From Ampelomyces quisqualis (Eukaryota > Ascomycota > Dothideomycetes > Pleosporales > Phaeosphaeriaceae): a stretch of 64,000 nucleotides of DNA. The position numbers and the translations under genes are program-made. Below the pieces are notes generated by a model. The model saw only the letters and a list, made by a program, of their open reading frames with translations, had not been told where the DNA came from and did no database searches. The stretch lies in the NCBI GenBank assembly GCA_018398575.1, contig JAGTXZ010000011.1, positions 1,488,001 through 1,552,000 on the forward strand. Direction: 5' to 3'. Positions 48,601-60,492 of the stretch are shown here, in pieces; position 1 is the stretch's first letter, and every line of letters begins with the position of its first letter.

Positions 48601-51600
48601 AACGCAAGTTGTTTTACTAACTAGAGCTCTTTATCTTTATTCTTATTACCTTTATTATACTTTTCTTATTCTTCTTTACTACTAGAGTAGGTATTTTCTT
48701 CTAGCAACTTTTGTTATTTTTCTATAGCACTCTTGTGTTTCTGTCTAGGTATAGTAATTAGCGTAGATATTATATTGTTTTATATTTGCGCAGTATCTTT
48801 GTCTCTACTTCTTTCTACTTTCTTTATAGTGCTATTATTCTACTTCTTTAGGCACTTAATTTTAGTAGTTAAAGCCTTAATGCGTATATCTAAGCTATTA
48901 TTCTTTTTCTTCTTACCTTTGCTCTATCTGTTAAAGCGTTTGCTACTATTTGCTTTAGGTCCTGTTAATAGTTTATAGGCTAGGTCTGCTAGCGCTCTTG
49001 TTATCTTTTGTTATTTATAGTTATTATCTTTAGTGTTATTGTTAAGCTCTAAGTAGAGGCGCCTTTGCCTCTTGTCTCTAGTAGCACCTACTAGGTTTAT
49101 AATATTACTATTACTGCCTAAAGTAAAGTGTACTATATTATGTAGTTAGCTATTGTTATTTATATACTATTCTAGGTTATATTACTACTAGGCTTAACTT
49201 TGTCTTGTACTAGAGTCTAGTATTTAATTGCAACGCCCTTAAGGCTTCTTATCTTAACGTATAAGTTAATAGTTATAGCTAGATTATTGTTATTAGTAAT
49301 TAGGCGCAGCGCTAACGCGTTAAATATCTTTAAAGTCCTAACTATATACTAGTCTATAAATTTTAGTTGCAACAAGTAGTTAATAAGTGCACTATATTTA
49401 AGATATTATAGCTTTATCTTAAAGTTACTATCTTTAAGCTACTATTAATGTATAGCTATTATTAGCCTTTAAAGTAGAAAGGTCTAGGCAGTTTAATAAT
49501 ATACGCTGTCTATAATATAGACATTAACGTTATTAAGTAACAGTTTAGTTATTATTATAGTAAGGCTTATTAGCTAGGTTACTAAAGTAGTAGAAGAACT
49601 TTAGACTACTAATACTAACTACGTACGTTCTAGTTCTAAGTTTGTAAGTATTAGCTATCTTTTTGTGTATTTAGCTTTAACTTTATTACTATAGTCTTAA
49701 ATTTCTAAGATTATCTTCTTCTATATAGCGCTAGCTATTGCCTTGTAGAATTCTCTTAGTATACTACTATTAGTTAGTCTAGGGCATATAGTATACTTAA
49801 GCTATTTATCTATTGTTAGGCTGCGCATTATCTTTAGGTAGTTAGCCTATAGGTGTGCCTGTTTAATCTTATTATATATGTTCTTGTATTAGATAAAATC
49901 TATTATCTCTTTAACCTATATGCGCTAGTCTACTATATTAATATTATAGCCTATTCTTACAATTGCCTATAATATATTATTAGTAGTTATTGTCTTTGTA
50001 TTACTTATATACTATTTATTTAATTAAGGTAGCTACTACTTATACTTATTATTGCGTTCTTATAACGCGCGCATTATATAATATGTTACACATAATAGTT
50101 AAGAATAGTGTAGGCAAGTGCAAGAATAGTAGAATAGCTATAGCTTAGTTAGCGTGTGTAGGTGTGCTTATATTATATACTTACTTGTAATAGTATTGTA
50201 ATATACAGCGTAGTATAGTAAATGTAGTATAGAAAATTACGTGTATTTACGTTGCAGCACTATTATTATTGTTATATAGTTATAGTACGTTTGTTATAGC
50301 AACGCAGTATTATATAGTTATAGTAGTAAGTTAAATTATAAGTGCAAGTAAAAGTAAGTAAAGTTTTGTCTTAGTATTATATTACCTTTTACCTAGCGCT
50401 AACGCGTTATATTATATCTTTAAGGTAAGTAAAAGTATATTCTAGAGAAGCACCTCTTACTATATATTATTCTTAGTGCAGCACTATATAGTACTATATA
50501 GTACTATATAGCACTAAGTAAAATTCTTACTTTTTAAGTTTTTACATTATAGTATAGGCAACTTACCTCTTGTATATTATAGTAGTAGTACTCTCTTTAG
50601 TCTAGCAAGTAAACTTAGCTAAACCTACTAGTACTATTATAGTAGACAGGTTATACTAAAACCTTAGTCCTCTTATAGTAGCACTATACTCTACTATCTA
50701 GTGCACTACTTTATTCTAATATCTACAGCTCTATATAGTATAATAATATTTGTTAAATAGTTATTGCTTTGTTCTAAGTAGCTAGTAATATATATATACC
50801 TTCTATAGTCTTAGATTAATAGTATTACGTTTAATAGTTTATATCTATTTCTTTAGTGTAGCAAGTATAACTACAGGACTCTAGCCTTAGTAAAAACACG
50901 TAATAAGGCTGTATTAGAAGGTTTAAGTTGTATACTAGCGTCTAGTACTTTATATAGAATAATAAATAAGTTTTTTATATGTCTGCAGTTCTATTAGTAA
51001 AGGAAACTGTCTGTTACCTTCTATTTTTTTGCATTATATTATTCTATTGTAATTCTATATTGTCTGTTAGTATATCTAACGCCCTGGACTATATACTATT
51101 AGCGTAGATAGTAGTTAATAGATCTCTATAGTGCACGCAGCTTACAGCTAGTAAGAAAGTGTATAGCAGCCTACTTTTATTATATATTTTAATATTAGTT
51201 TAAGACGTTTATGTTTTTAACTAGATAATTCTACTTTACATTCTATAGATTTATTTATAAAGAGATTAGTTTCTTCTTTTTAACGCTAAGTTTACTGTTA
51301 GTATAGTAGTATTCTCTTGTTTAAGTATTTTCTCTTAGTATTAGTAACTAATGTTGCAAAGTGTGCAGTACGCAGTATCTTACAAAGAATACTGTTATTG
51401 TTTATAATCTTATATTCTTGTATAATAGCCTTATTTCTTGTTAACATATTTAACAGTATAGTATCTCTGCTTAGTGCTAGTATACTAGAGTGCTTAACTT
51501 TCTACGCTACTATTCTACTTAGATATTACTATATATGCATAATTTTTTAACAACTTTACTCTTTTAGTTATATAGATTATGTACTACTACTTTAGATTAT

Positions 51601-53250
51601 TAATCTAGTCTTTAGCTTAATATAGTTAGTGCTAAGTAATTATTCTTTAATTTTAGTATTTGCTAGGCTAATATTGTCTAGTTATTTTAGTTAATGCGCT
51701 AGCTAAAATACTAGAGATTGCAGGCCCTATAAGATAATTTATACAATAGCTATTCTTGTTCTAGTTAAGTATAGTATTATTACGCTTTTCTAACTATAAC
51801 TACACTATAATATTACTCTTAGTTTTTACGCTTATAAATAGCCTAGCGTTATCTTATTTTATATATATAGTATTCTTATATTTGTATTAGCGCAGTCTTA
51901 CTACCTAGTTGCGCATATCTTTTTAGCGTCTATCTTATAGCTCTATAGCTATCTATTTTATAGTTGCCTGTTATAGTGCTTCTAGCTTGTTAATATATTA
52001 CTTATTATTTGTAGTAAACTCTTGCTAACTTACGTATACCTATAATTAATCTATTATATCTATTACTTTGTAGTATAATAGTCTAGAGAGTAATAGTACC
52101 TTATAGTTCTCTTCTATCTTATTTAGGCTGTATATTGCAATAATATAGTCTAAGAAGTAGGCTAGATCTTTGTAGTTAGAATTGCGCTCTTTAGGTAACT
52201 TAATAAAGCTCTTAACGTCTATACTATTAATAACACACATATCTTTAAGCTAGTTAACTAAATTATTAAGCTTATAGTAGGTCTTCTAGAAGTTGTCTAT
52301 ATATAGCTATAGGCTGTAGTATATGTTTAAATATATTAAGATCTACTAGCTACTATATATAGTCTTAGCTCTTATCTTATTATACTACGCGTAACATTCT
52401 TAGCAAATAGTGTAGATAATATCTATTGTCTTAGTAGAATGTTTACCTATTATACTTTTCTCTACTACAAAGTATAAGAAATAGGCGCAGACTTTAGCCT
52501 GCTATGCGTAGGTAATACTTTAGTCTATTAGTTAGTATAGTATTATACTACCTGTAGACAGGAATATAACTCTGTTATATTAGTAAGTATTATAACCTCT
52601 ATTACTATAATAAGCCTATAGTATATTAACACTATATATACTAAACGTTCTGTAGTAATTAGTAGCTTATTTAAAGCTCTACTACTACGTGTTTATAAGG
52701 CAGAAACCTGTTAATTAGTAATAATACTTATCTGTTTATACAGTTATTAAACTACTTTAGCTATTCTAGCATAATGTTAGTGTCTATTTAAGTAGAATTA
52801 TTGTTCTAATAGATATAACTAAGACTATAGATATTTAGGTTCTTCTTACTGTCTATATAAGTTATGTAGTTTAAGAATCCTATAAACTATAGAAGTACTT
52901 AGTCTAAGCTATCTGCGTTTATATAATATTATAGAAGCTATAGTAATAAAGTTATATAAGATAGCTTCTTTAACTACACTAATCTAGTAGACTAGTAGAT
53001 AGAATAGAACTATAGTATTTATCTTAAAGCTTTAGCTATATATACTCTTTCTATTAATCTAACTAGTAGAGTAGCTAATAGAAACCAGAGTATATACTTA
53101 TATATACACTTAAAAGCTTATAATTAGCTTAGTAATAAGTAGGTTTAAAAGCTTATCTACCTGTTCTAAAACCTCTGTGTGTAAGGTAAAGTGTTAACTG
53201 CAACACCTAGTTATCTTGCAGTAGAGAAGGTAGAGAAAGAGTCTAAAGAT
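45700..53250 (-). pseudogene. Long unrecognised RIP-broken coding region(s)
   Basis: About 7.5 kb where the minus strand offers long frames broken by TAG/TAA. Readable pieces: IRIKALTTKIKCLKK near 48,880; SFKLFTTTNPIYASIKK near 47,270-47,220; IVDIRKIRKILSLAIAKS near 47,215-47,165; and, in the only frame still fully open, ERNSNYKDLAYFLDYIIAI near 52,180-52,125 (64 codons, 52,046-52,240). Just upstream of that (about 52,420-52,380) a C-x2-C pair is seen (IC-stop-EC). I recognise no transposase, RT, helicase or recombinase motif. It could be one or several elements. Plus-strand frames at 48,733-48,978 and 51,317-51,550 look like shadows. Confidence 0.45.
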
Positions 53251-53969
53251 AAGACAGATTAGAACAATTAAAACCCTAGGTAAATAGATCCTAATTGATT
53301 ACTACCTCCTTTCTTATACAGCTAGCGCTTATTTAATATTTGTATTTGTATTTAGTATAGTATAACATTCTATTCGGAATATTCGAAAAAATTACCTCGA
53401 ATTCCGGATATAGCCATCTCTAGATGTGGGTAAGAGCATATTTTACCTTTGACAAAACACATCTTCTACTCCGTGTACTAGCATGTTTTATTCGCAGCGC
53501 AGCACAAATCGCAATATCAAAGTAGAAAAGTATACATGTGCCGGTGCTCCGCGCGGGCAGCTCTTGAGAAGGATGGGACCGTCAAGTACAAATGCAGCTT
53601 CTTATAAAGGACGTTCATATTTCTATAAAATGTACAAAGTAAAGTTTTCACTTGCATGTTTAGACACGCTGTGTAGAAAGTTCGCGTGTTGAGCTATTTT
53701 TGGTAATGGTGATCGGGCTCGCTTCGTGATGGATTACTCTACATGCTTCCAAGTGGAATAGCATTCTCAACGCTCAGGTCTTCTTGTCTGTATAAGAATA
53801 GTGTCAGTTACTACTCCGTCAGCTTTGCGCCAAAAGTCCAAGTTCCGAGGTTGATCTCACTTTAATCATTTTGTTAGTAGGGGGAAATCTGTGGGTAGAC
53901 TCCTGCGTGTAGTAGTAAATGCCCATGTATGCTGCGGGCCTGTGCCGAAGAAACGCTCACTCCCCACTC
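53251..53969. other. Border of the AT-rich compartment and 3' intergenic region of RPC37
   Basis: RIP-type composition ends between about 53,340 and 53,380, where TCGA, TTCGGA and GGATATAGCC appear at once. From there to 53,969 the sequence is ordinary mixed-composition DNA, with no gene I can support. Short frames (for example 53,483-53,692) lack any family resemblance. Confidence 0.6.
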
Positions 53970-55100
53970 TCAACTCAGGCTTGGCTCGCCAAAGGTTTCC
54001 TCTTCCTCGTCAGACTCGTCCGAGATCTCGATCAGCTCGTCTGCGGTGCGTTTTGGCGCCTTGTTCTTGCCGCCTTTGCCATTCGAGCGAGCGCTCATCG
54101 TGTCGAGGAATTGGCTGTTGGTGAGAGCTGAATGCAGCTTCGGCGCTTCCGAGATGTCGGGGAGGAAGAGTCGGTCGCTGTAAGCGGCATATGCTTCTTG
54201 CGACTGCGCCATCATTAGCAGATGTGCAATTCAAAGCATCTTGAGGTCATACGTCTTCGTCGGAGTAGTTCAGCTTGTTCCATTGCTCTTGATTGGCTGA
54301 CTTCATAAACGCTTGGTTGAGCTCCGCCGCAGTGTCTCCGCCGCTCTTCTTGACAGTGGGGAGGAAGGCCTTGGGCTCTGCAGGCTTTGCGCCTTCTTGC
54401 GACTCCTTCTCGCGACGGCGGGAGACTGCCTCTAGCTGGGCTGATGCGTCGATGTGGTGGAACTGCGTGCGGAGCTGAACAAGGCCGTTCAGTCTTGTGA
54501 GATGTAGCTGATCTACTTCAATCAGTGCGTGCATTCCACACAGCCCGCGAGTGGCCTACCATGGCGAAAAGTTCCAAGCATGTAGCTAGGTCCTTTGCCG
54601 TCGTCTTTCGGGATCTGGCCCCCGAAGGTTTGCACATTGAGAACGTGGCCCTTCTCGTTGGCGTCCTCGAAGTGCGCCACGTACTCTTCGATGTTGTCGT
54701 CGTCGTCGGCTGTTGCTGCTGCCACGGGTGCGCCCTCGCCTGCGCCTGGCCGGTTGGACGCGCGGGGCATGGTGCGCTCGAATCCAGACGCGATACCAAA
54801 CGCCCTCTGACCGAAGCCTTTGGTCTTGCGCATGGACTCGCCCCAGCGCACACCTGCAGGGCGGTTGTAGTTCTGGTGGATGTCGATGGGGATGTCGACC
54901 TCGACGAAGCCAGACTCGGTCTTGAGGCGCAGCTCGGCGGGCTGACTCTGCGTGGCTTTGGTGAAGGGCTGGTCGGGCGGGCGGTTCAGGTACTGCAGGA
55001 CGTAGAGCTGCTGCTCGTCCGAGTTCGCGGTGATGTAGACATGGTACTCGGCCACGACAGGGTCGTTGTCTTCTGCATCCACTGCTGCTGGATCGGTCAT
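53970..55100 (-). CDS. RPC37: DNA-directed RNA polymerase III subunit RPC5/Rpc37
   Basis: Subunit of nuclear RNA polymerase III, which makes tRNA and 5S rRNA; Rpc37 pairs with Rpc53 in the TFIIF-like subcomplex that acts in initiation and termination. Three exons on the minus strand: 55100-54560, 54512-54253 and 54203-53970, giving 344 residues. Introns of 47 and 49 nt have GTAGGC/GTATGA donors and TAG/CAG acceptors, and frame is kept at both. The N-terminal half shows the family signature (DPVVAEYHVYIT, LYVLQYLNRP, then IPIDIHQNYNRPAGVRWG). The second exon begins QLHLTRLNGLVQLRTQFHH, also conserved. The tail is acidic (SDESDEEEE), as often in this family. The chosen ATG gives MTDPAAVDAED and is the first in frame. 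It lies 218 bp from the divergent DDB1 start. Yeast Rpc37 is somewhat shorter (about 280 aa). Confidence 0.9.
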
Positions 55101-55318
55101 GCTTGTTAGTCGCGGCCTCAAGCAGTGTGCGCGGATCACAGGCTTGTCTTGCGAGCCATGGTGTTGTTGTGGCCCCTCACGCGGCGGGGCAGACGCGAAC
55201 CCGCGTGCAAGTGGGCCGCGGCGATGTATAGCACCGACAGTCCAATGACGCCCATGTGATACTGGTCGCGCCGCGCTTCCTTCACTCTGCCGGGCGGTAG
55301 AGACACCCGAGAACCAAC
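55101..55318. promoter_or_regulatory. Shared divergent promoter region of RPC37 and DDB1
   Basis: 218 bp separate the two start codons, so both 5' UTRs and core promoters must lie here. I see no TATA box. A shared, possibly bidirectional promoter is inference. Confidence 0.5.
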
Positions 55319-58300
55319 ATGGCGTACATTGCGCCCATCCACCGGCCGAGCAGCGTCCGCCATGCCCTGAAACTGAACTTCTTAGCTCCGGACGAAGACT
55401 GTCTGGTCGTTGCGTAAGCACAACATTGCCGGTAGCGGCCGAAACACTGAGACATGTCGCAGCAAAGCAAACAGGCTCGAGTTCCATATCCAGACAGACG
55501 ATGGTCTGGCACTGCGACATCAGCACGCCATCTATGGCAAGGTCACGATGCTCCAGAAGCTCCGCCCGGCCCTGTCTCGGACCGACCATCTCTTCGTTGG
55601 AACCGATCGGTTCATGTACTTCACGCTGTCGTGGGATGCCGAGAAGAAGCAGCTGCAGACGGAGAAGTCGTTTGCGAGTGTGGCCGACAATGCTGCACGC
55701 GAGTCGCAAACGGGAGAGAGATGTCATGTAGACCCCAGCGGACGCTTCATGACGGTCGAGGTCTATGAGGGCATCATGACCGTCATACCCTTGATACAGC
55801 GGGGCAAGAAGCGGAAGCAGGAGCCAGACATTGCCTCTCTGGGTGAGCCCCAGCCCGTGAGGCTCTCGGAGATGTTCGTTCGCTCCTCAGCCTTCCTCCG
55901 GCCCAACGCCTTCGACGACAAGCCAAGGATTGCCCTGCTATACGAGGACACACATTCGCAGGTTAGGCTCAAGCTTCGAGAGATATCGTTTGCTGGAGGC
56001 GATCAAGTCGAGCTGGAAGAAGGGGAGGCTTGCAGGGCGGAGCTGGAACTCGGCGCAAGTCACTTGATACCGATGGAGGAGCCCTCGCATGGCCTGATAG
56101 TGATCGGAGAGACTTCGATTGCCTACTTCGACGATAAGACTACTGACCTCCAGACTGAGCCCCTGGATGAGGCGACAATCTTCGTGGCATGGGAACGAAT
56201 TGATGCGCAGCGCTTTGTGCTGGCAGACGATTATGGCCGGTTGTATCTCTTCATGATCATCCTTGATGAGCAGAATAGGGTCAATTCCTGGAAGCTAGAC
56301 ATAATTGGGCAGACATCACGAGCATCTGTTCTGATCTACCTGGACGCCGGCTATGTCTTCGTTGGCTCCCATCAGGGCGATTCACAGGTCATCAAGATTG
56401 CCGAGCAGTCAATGGAGATTGTCCAGACATTCTCCAACATTGCCCCAGTACTCGACTTCACTATCATGGACATGGGCAACCGTTCTGGCGAAGGCCAAAC
56501 CAACGAGTACTCTTCTGGACAAGCTCGCATCGTTACAGGCAGCGGTGCCTACCAAGACGGAAGCCTGCGAAGTGTTCGGAGTGGCGTTGGCTTGGAAGAT
56601 CTCGGTTTGCTGGGCGAGATGGAGCACGTATCCAATCTATTCAGCCTCAAGTCGAATCCTTCTGCGGACTACGCCGATACTCTGCTAGTCACTTTTGTCA
56701 ACGAGACTCGAGTCTTCCGCTTCGACTCACAGGGCGAGGTCGAAGAAGTAGACGAATTTGCGTCCGTAGCCCTGGACGAGATCACTTTGGCAGCAGCCAA
56801 CATCTCGCAAGGCCGAATAGTGCAAGTCACCAGTGGAAGAGCTCGAATATGTGATCTGGACGGCGGCATGATTGCGTCGGAGTGGATGCCTTTCAGTGGC
56901 CAAACCATCACAGCCGCCTCCGTCAACGATAGCCATGTCCTTCTGTCGCTAGGCGGTGTCTCTGTGGTCACACTCAGCATAGAGGGTCTCAAAGTGCTCA
57001 CGGAGAAGAATTTTGGTGTTGAAAGTCAGGTTGCTTGCATTGCATTGGCCCCAACATCCAGCTCAGTGTGTTTTATTGGCTTTTGGAAGAACTCGCAGCT
57101 TGCGATATGCTCACTCGATACTCTGGAAGCCGTCAAGACCGTTCAAATGTCGGAGGACTCCGTTCCACGGTCACTGCTGCTCACCCAAATCTTCCCAGAG
57201 CAGCCACCCACTCTTTTCGCGGCCATGGCAGACGGCAACGTGGTAACATACTCTTTCAATCTATCCAGCGGCGAGCTATCCGGGCGTAAGAGTATAGTAC
57301 TGGGTACGAGAGAAGCCACGTTCCGGGCGCTACCTCGAGGCGATGGGCTGTTCAATGTGTTTGCAACCTGCGAGCATCCGTCTCTCATCTATGCATCAGA
57401 AGGTCGTCTTGTGTACTCCGCCGTCACAGCAGAAAACGCGACCATGGTGTGCCCTTTTGACGCTGAAGCATACCCCGGCTCAGTAGCTATCGCAACATCA
57501 TCAGACTTGCGTATAGCGCTCATCGATACCGAGCGAACGACGCATGTACAAACACTCAAGGTGGATGAAACCGTCCGGCGGATAGCCTACTCGCCTAGTC
57601 TCAAAGCATTCGGTCTCGGCACAATCAAGCGAATACTGAAGGGTGGCGAAGAGCTTATGCTAAGTCACTTCAAACTCGTGGACGAGATTCAATTTAAAGA
57701 GCTAGACACATATGCCCTCAACGAAGAAGAGCTCCTCGAGTGCGTTATGCGCTGCGAACTGCCCGACGGCTCCGGTGGCCTCGCAGAACGCTTCGTCATC
57801 GGCACTGCATACCTCGACGACCAAAACACGACCTCTGAACGCGGGCGCATCCTCATCCTCGAAGTCACGCCCGAGCGTGTCCTTAAACTCGTCACCGAGA
57901 CCGCCGTCAAAGGCGGCTGCCGATGTCTCGCCATGTGTCAAGCCAAAATCGTCGCCGCCCTCATCAAAACAATAGTCATCTACAACGTCGAATTCCGCAC
58001 AGAAAGCAAACCCGACCTCGTCAAAGCAGCAACATTCCGCTGCTCAACTGCACCCATCGATTTGACTGTCAACGGAGCGCAAATCGCCATCGCAGACCTA
58101 ATGAAGTCGATGGTCGTAGTAGAATTCCAAAAAGGCGAAACAGGCCTACCAGACAAACTGGTCGAAGTGGCGCGCCACTTCCAAGTCACCTGGGCCACGG
58201 CCGTCGCGCAAGTCGACGACAACACATACCTTGAGAGCGACGCGGAGGGAAATTTGATCGTGCTATACCGCGACCCGAACGGTGTAACAGACGACGATAA

Positions 58301-58775
58301 GAGGAGGCTGAACGTTAGCAGCGAAATGCTCCTAGGCGAAATGGTCAATCGCATTCGTAGAATAGACGTGTCTACTCCCCCCAACGCACCCGTCATTCCT
58401 CGCGCGTTCATGGGAACCGTAAGACCCATTCCTTTCTCTCTCTCTTCCCGCTATACACGACTGACAAGCGAATAGGTCGAAGGCTCAATATACCTCTTTG
58501 CACTGATTTCACAATCCTATCTCGACCTCCTCATCACACTGCAATCGAATCTAGGCAACCTCGTCGAGGCGCCGGGACACATGGAATTCGCGCGTTTCCG
58601 GGCGTTCAAGAATGCTGTGAGAGAGGAGGAAGAGCCGCTGCGGTTTGTGGATGGGGAGTTGATTGAGCGATTTTTGGATTGCGACGAGGATGTGCAGGGG
58701 AAAGCGATTGAAGGGTTGGGCGTGGGGTTGGAGGAGGTGAGGGGGTTGGTGGAGGGATTGAGACGGTTAAGGTAG
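55319..58775 (+). CDS. DDB1: DNA damage-binding protein 1 (DDB1), CUL4 ubiquitin-ligase adaptor
   Basis: Adaptor that links CUL4-RBX1 to WD40 substrate receptors; acts in DNA repair, replication control and, in fungi, heterochromatin/DNA methylation pathways. Three exons: 55319-55413, 55463-58418 and 58476-58775, giving 1116 residues (human 1140). Introns of 49 and 57 nt keep frame; the second contains CTGAC before TAG. The N-terminus (MAYIAPIHRP, then LVVAKANRLEFHI and AIYGKVTMLQ) matches the DDB1 first beta-propeller. Further family blocks: DPSGRFM, YEGIMTVIPL, YLDAGYVFVGSHQGDSQV, ARIVTGSGAYQDGSLR. The CPSF-A-like C-terminal part includes RGRILILEVTPE, and the last exon gives VEGSIYLFALIS and FVDGELIERFLD, matching the DDB1 end. 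Without the first exon the protein would start inside a propeller blade, so the ATG at 55319 is preferred. Paralogues RSE1 and CFT1 are excluded by length and by the ends. Confidence 0.95.
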
Positions 58776-59056
58776 GGGTGATGGGTGTTCAAGGCATTAG
58801 GATTATGAATGAAGCATTGGGAGCGCCATGGAACTTTCCCATGGACAATATACTTCTCTTCCCGTCTCCATTTCTACATTTCCACTCCTCTCAACCGCCC
58901 TATCTTGGTTTCCAAGATCAATCTTCTCCTTCTCCCTTCTGAACTTTCCATCCCACTCTCCCCCTTGCCAACCTACAATCTACAATCCAACACCACATAA
59001 CCCACCCCTCTATCCACTCCCACCTCACCACCCCTCCCGACCGTCCCACTCCGCTC
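58776..59056. other. Convergent 3' intergenic region
   Basis: Lies between the DDB1 stop and the end of the hypothetical protein. Pyrimidine-rich plus strand; no gene seen. Confidence 0.5.
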
Positions 59057-59479
59057 CTACCCCCCATCCTTCCGCCCCCACCCCTTGTTCTTGTTCTTCT
59101 TCTTCTTCTTCTTCTTCTTATCCACCCCCCTCACCTGACTCCTATCCACCCCCTCCAGCACATCATCACCATACTCCCCGCGCCCCGCCCCGCGCGCTGC
59201 GTACGCAGGCTGCGGCGCCTCGGGCGCGCAGCGCGAGTACATGTATTCGACGGCGTGGGGCAAGAATGCGGGGCCGTGGTAGTTGCCGAGGACGTGTGGG
59301 TAGACGTAGAGAGGGTGGTGGTGGGGGGGATGGAGTGGGTGTTTTGCGGTGTTGGTGTGAGGGTCGTAGGTGTGCGTGTAGGTGGGGTTGGTTGGTGTGT
59401 TGTGTGTGTCGTTGGCGATGGTGTGGTTGGTGTAGGAGGGATAGAAGGGTTGTGCTGTTGGGTTGAGGGGGCAGGTCAT
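59057..59479 (-). CDS. Small hypothetical protein, His/Pro/Thr-rich with poly-Lys tail
   Basis: An uninterrupted 140-codon frame from ATG to stop. The first 60 residues are rich in Thr, Asn, Pro and His. A more complex middle follows (PHVLGNYHGPAFLPHAVEYM, roughly residues 61-80, then EYGDDVLEGVDRSQ), and the end is a run of Lys/Asn encoded by a TTC microsatellite on the plus strand. No signal peptide or membrane segment is seen. I do not recognise a family. The non-repetitive middle and the fit between two flanking genes suggest it is real, but composition bias alone can keep such a frame open. Overlapping frames on both strands (for example plus 58,828-59,466) are probably shadows. Confidence 0.5.
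   Translation of the reverse strand: MTCPLNPTAQPFYPSYTNHTIANDTHNTPTNPTYTHTYDPHTNTAKHPLHPPHHHPLYVYPHVLGNYHGPAFLPHAVEYMYSRCAPEAPQPAYAARGAGRGEYGDDVLEGVDRSQVRGVDKKKKKKKKNKNKGWGRKDGG
59083..59120. repeat. TTC/GAA microsatellite
   Basis: A run of TTC triplets, slightly interrupted (TTG), that encodes the Lys-rich end of the minus-strand hypothetical protein. Such runs commonly vary in length between isolates. Confidence 0.85.
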
Positions 59480-59822
59480 TTTGAGGAGATGGGTGGGTGT
59501 GTTGATTGGGTAATTTGGTGGTTGGGATTGGAGGGTTGAGAGGATGGTTGAGGGGACTAGTGGTGGGAGATGGAGAGGAGGGGAGAGGTCTGGGGCGGGT
59601 TGAGTTCTTAAGCGGTTTGGGTGATGGCTTGTTGTGCGGCGGGTTCCCGTTGTTATTTGCTCGTGTCACGAGGCGCGAGGGTGCTGTGAATCCGCGGCAA
59701 GGACCCTGGGAAAAGTCGACTGTGCAGAGATTTCAAAGCTCATGTCGTGAAGATGTATGTTCCAGTCTCCAGTGTTTGGTTGAACATGTGAGGGTGAAGA
59801 GCTCTGGACTCAGCATCGTGAA
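59480..59822. other. Intergenic region, no gene supported
   Basis: Upstream of the hypothetical protein and downstream of the TMEM42-like gene (both minus). The plus strand is G/T-rich (many GGTTG and GGAGA words). Frames here look like composition artefacts. Confidence 0.5.
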
Positions 59823-60492
59823 CTATCGTATGCTCCCATCCAAGATCTCATCGGCACTGTAGGTCCCTCTGTTTCTGACACCTCGCAAGTCCACTTTCTC
59901 GTCTTCCTTGGTCCCGGCATTCACAACCTCATGCTTCGCGTCCTTCTCCACTACCTCATCTCTCATACCTATTATGACGCTCCCAATCACTAACATGGCG
60001 GCACCGAGCCACCACAAACCCGGCAACTTTTCGCTGAATACCAATGCTCCCAGGATGGCGGTCACGACAAAATTCGCAGACGTGTTGATGATGCTGACGC
60101 GTACGGTGGAGGAAGCTAGCGTCAAGGCGCGTGTGAAAAGCCCCCACATAATGCCATTAAAGACGAGATTCAGTGCGAAGAAGAACTGTGGCGGGAGTTA
60201 GAGGACACGGACACGCTAGGTGTGTTGCCGATGGGGAACGAGAGACAGTCATACTCCACGAATCGCATAATCGACGGCTTTACTCGAGGGTCCAAGTCCC
60301 AATGTGGCGGCTAGGTAGCTGGACCACGATGTTGTGAGCTCGGTGGTTGTGCTGCATGGGTTGTTAGTGTGGCAATGGAGTTGGGACACATGGGTATCGG
60401 TACAGCTTCGCGAACACGCCGTTGCATGCGGCACATGCTCCGCTTGCAATGGCAAGCACCAGCCATGATGAGCTGGCGTCGGAAAAAGTCAT
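59823..60492 (-). CDS. TMEM42/EamA-like integral membrane protein
   Basis: Predicted small member of the drug/metabolite-transporter (EamA) superfamily, TMEM42 type; substrate and location are unknown. Three exons on the minus strand: 60492-60404, 60351-60255 and 60185-59823, giving 182 residues. Introns of 52 and 69 nt (GTACCG..CAG with CTAAC; GTATGA..CAG with CTAAC) keep frame. Hydrophobic segments: SWLVLAIASGACAACNGVFA (residues about 9-28), FFFALNLVFNGIMWGLF, VSIINTSANFVVTAILGALV and LWWLGAAMLVIGSVIIG. That makes four helices, about one EamA half-repeat, as in human TMEM42 (159 aa). The C-terminal 45 residues are polar and charged (VVEKDAKHEVV). The joined segment GVFAKLTTTELT across intron 1 is typical of the family. 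The start is the first Met that gives a family-like N-terminus. Confidence 0.85.

Noticed and set aside
48733..48978. 81-codon Leu/Phe-rich plus-strand frame that could be read as a secreted or membrane protein
   Set aside because: The minus strand of the same stretch has the protein-like frame (IRIKALTTKIKCLKK); Leu/Phe richness follows from complementing Lys/stop-rich RIP sequence.
53483..53692. 69-codon frame as a small effector-like protein beside the AT-rich block
   Set aside because: No signal peptide and no recognisable structure, with only a few cysteines; nothing supports it beyond the absence of stops.
53891..54183. Several overlapping plus-strand frames of 70-84 codons
   Set aside because: They are antisense to the third exon of RPC37, whose protein is conserved and properly spliced.
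54525..55109. 194-codon plus-strand frame
   Set aside because: Antisense shadow of the first RPC37 exon in GC-rich DNA; no family resemblance.
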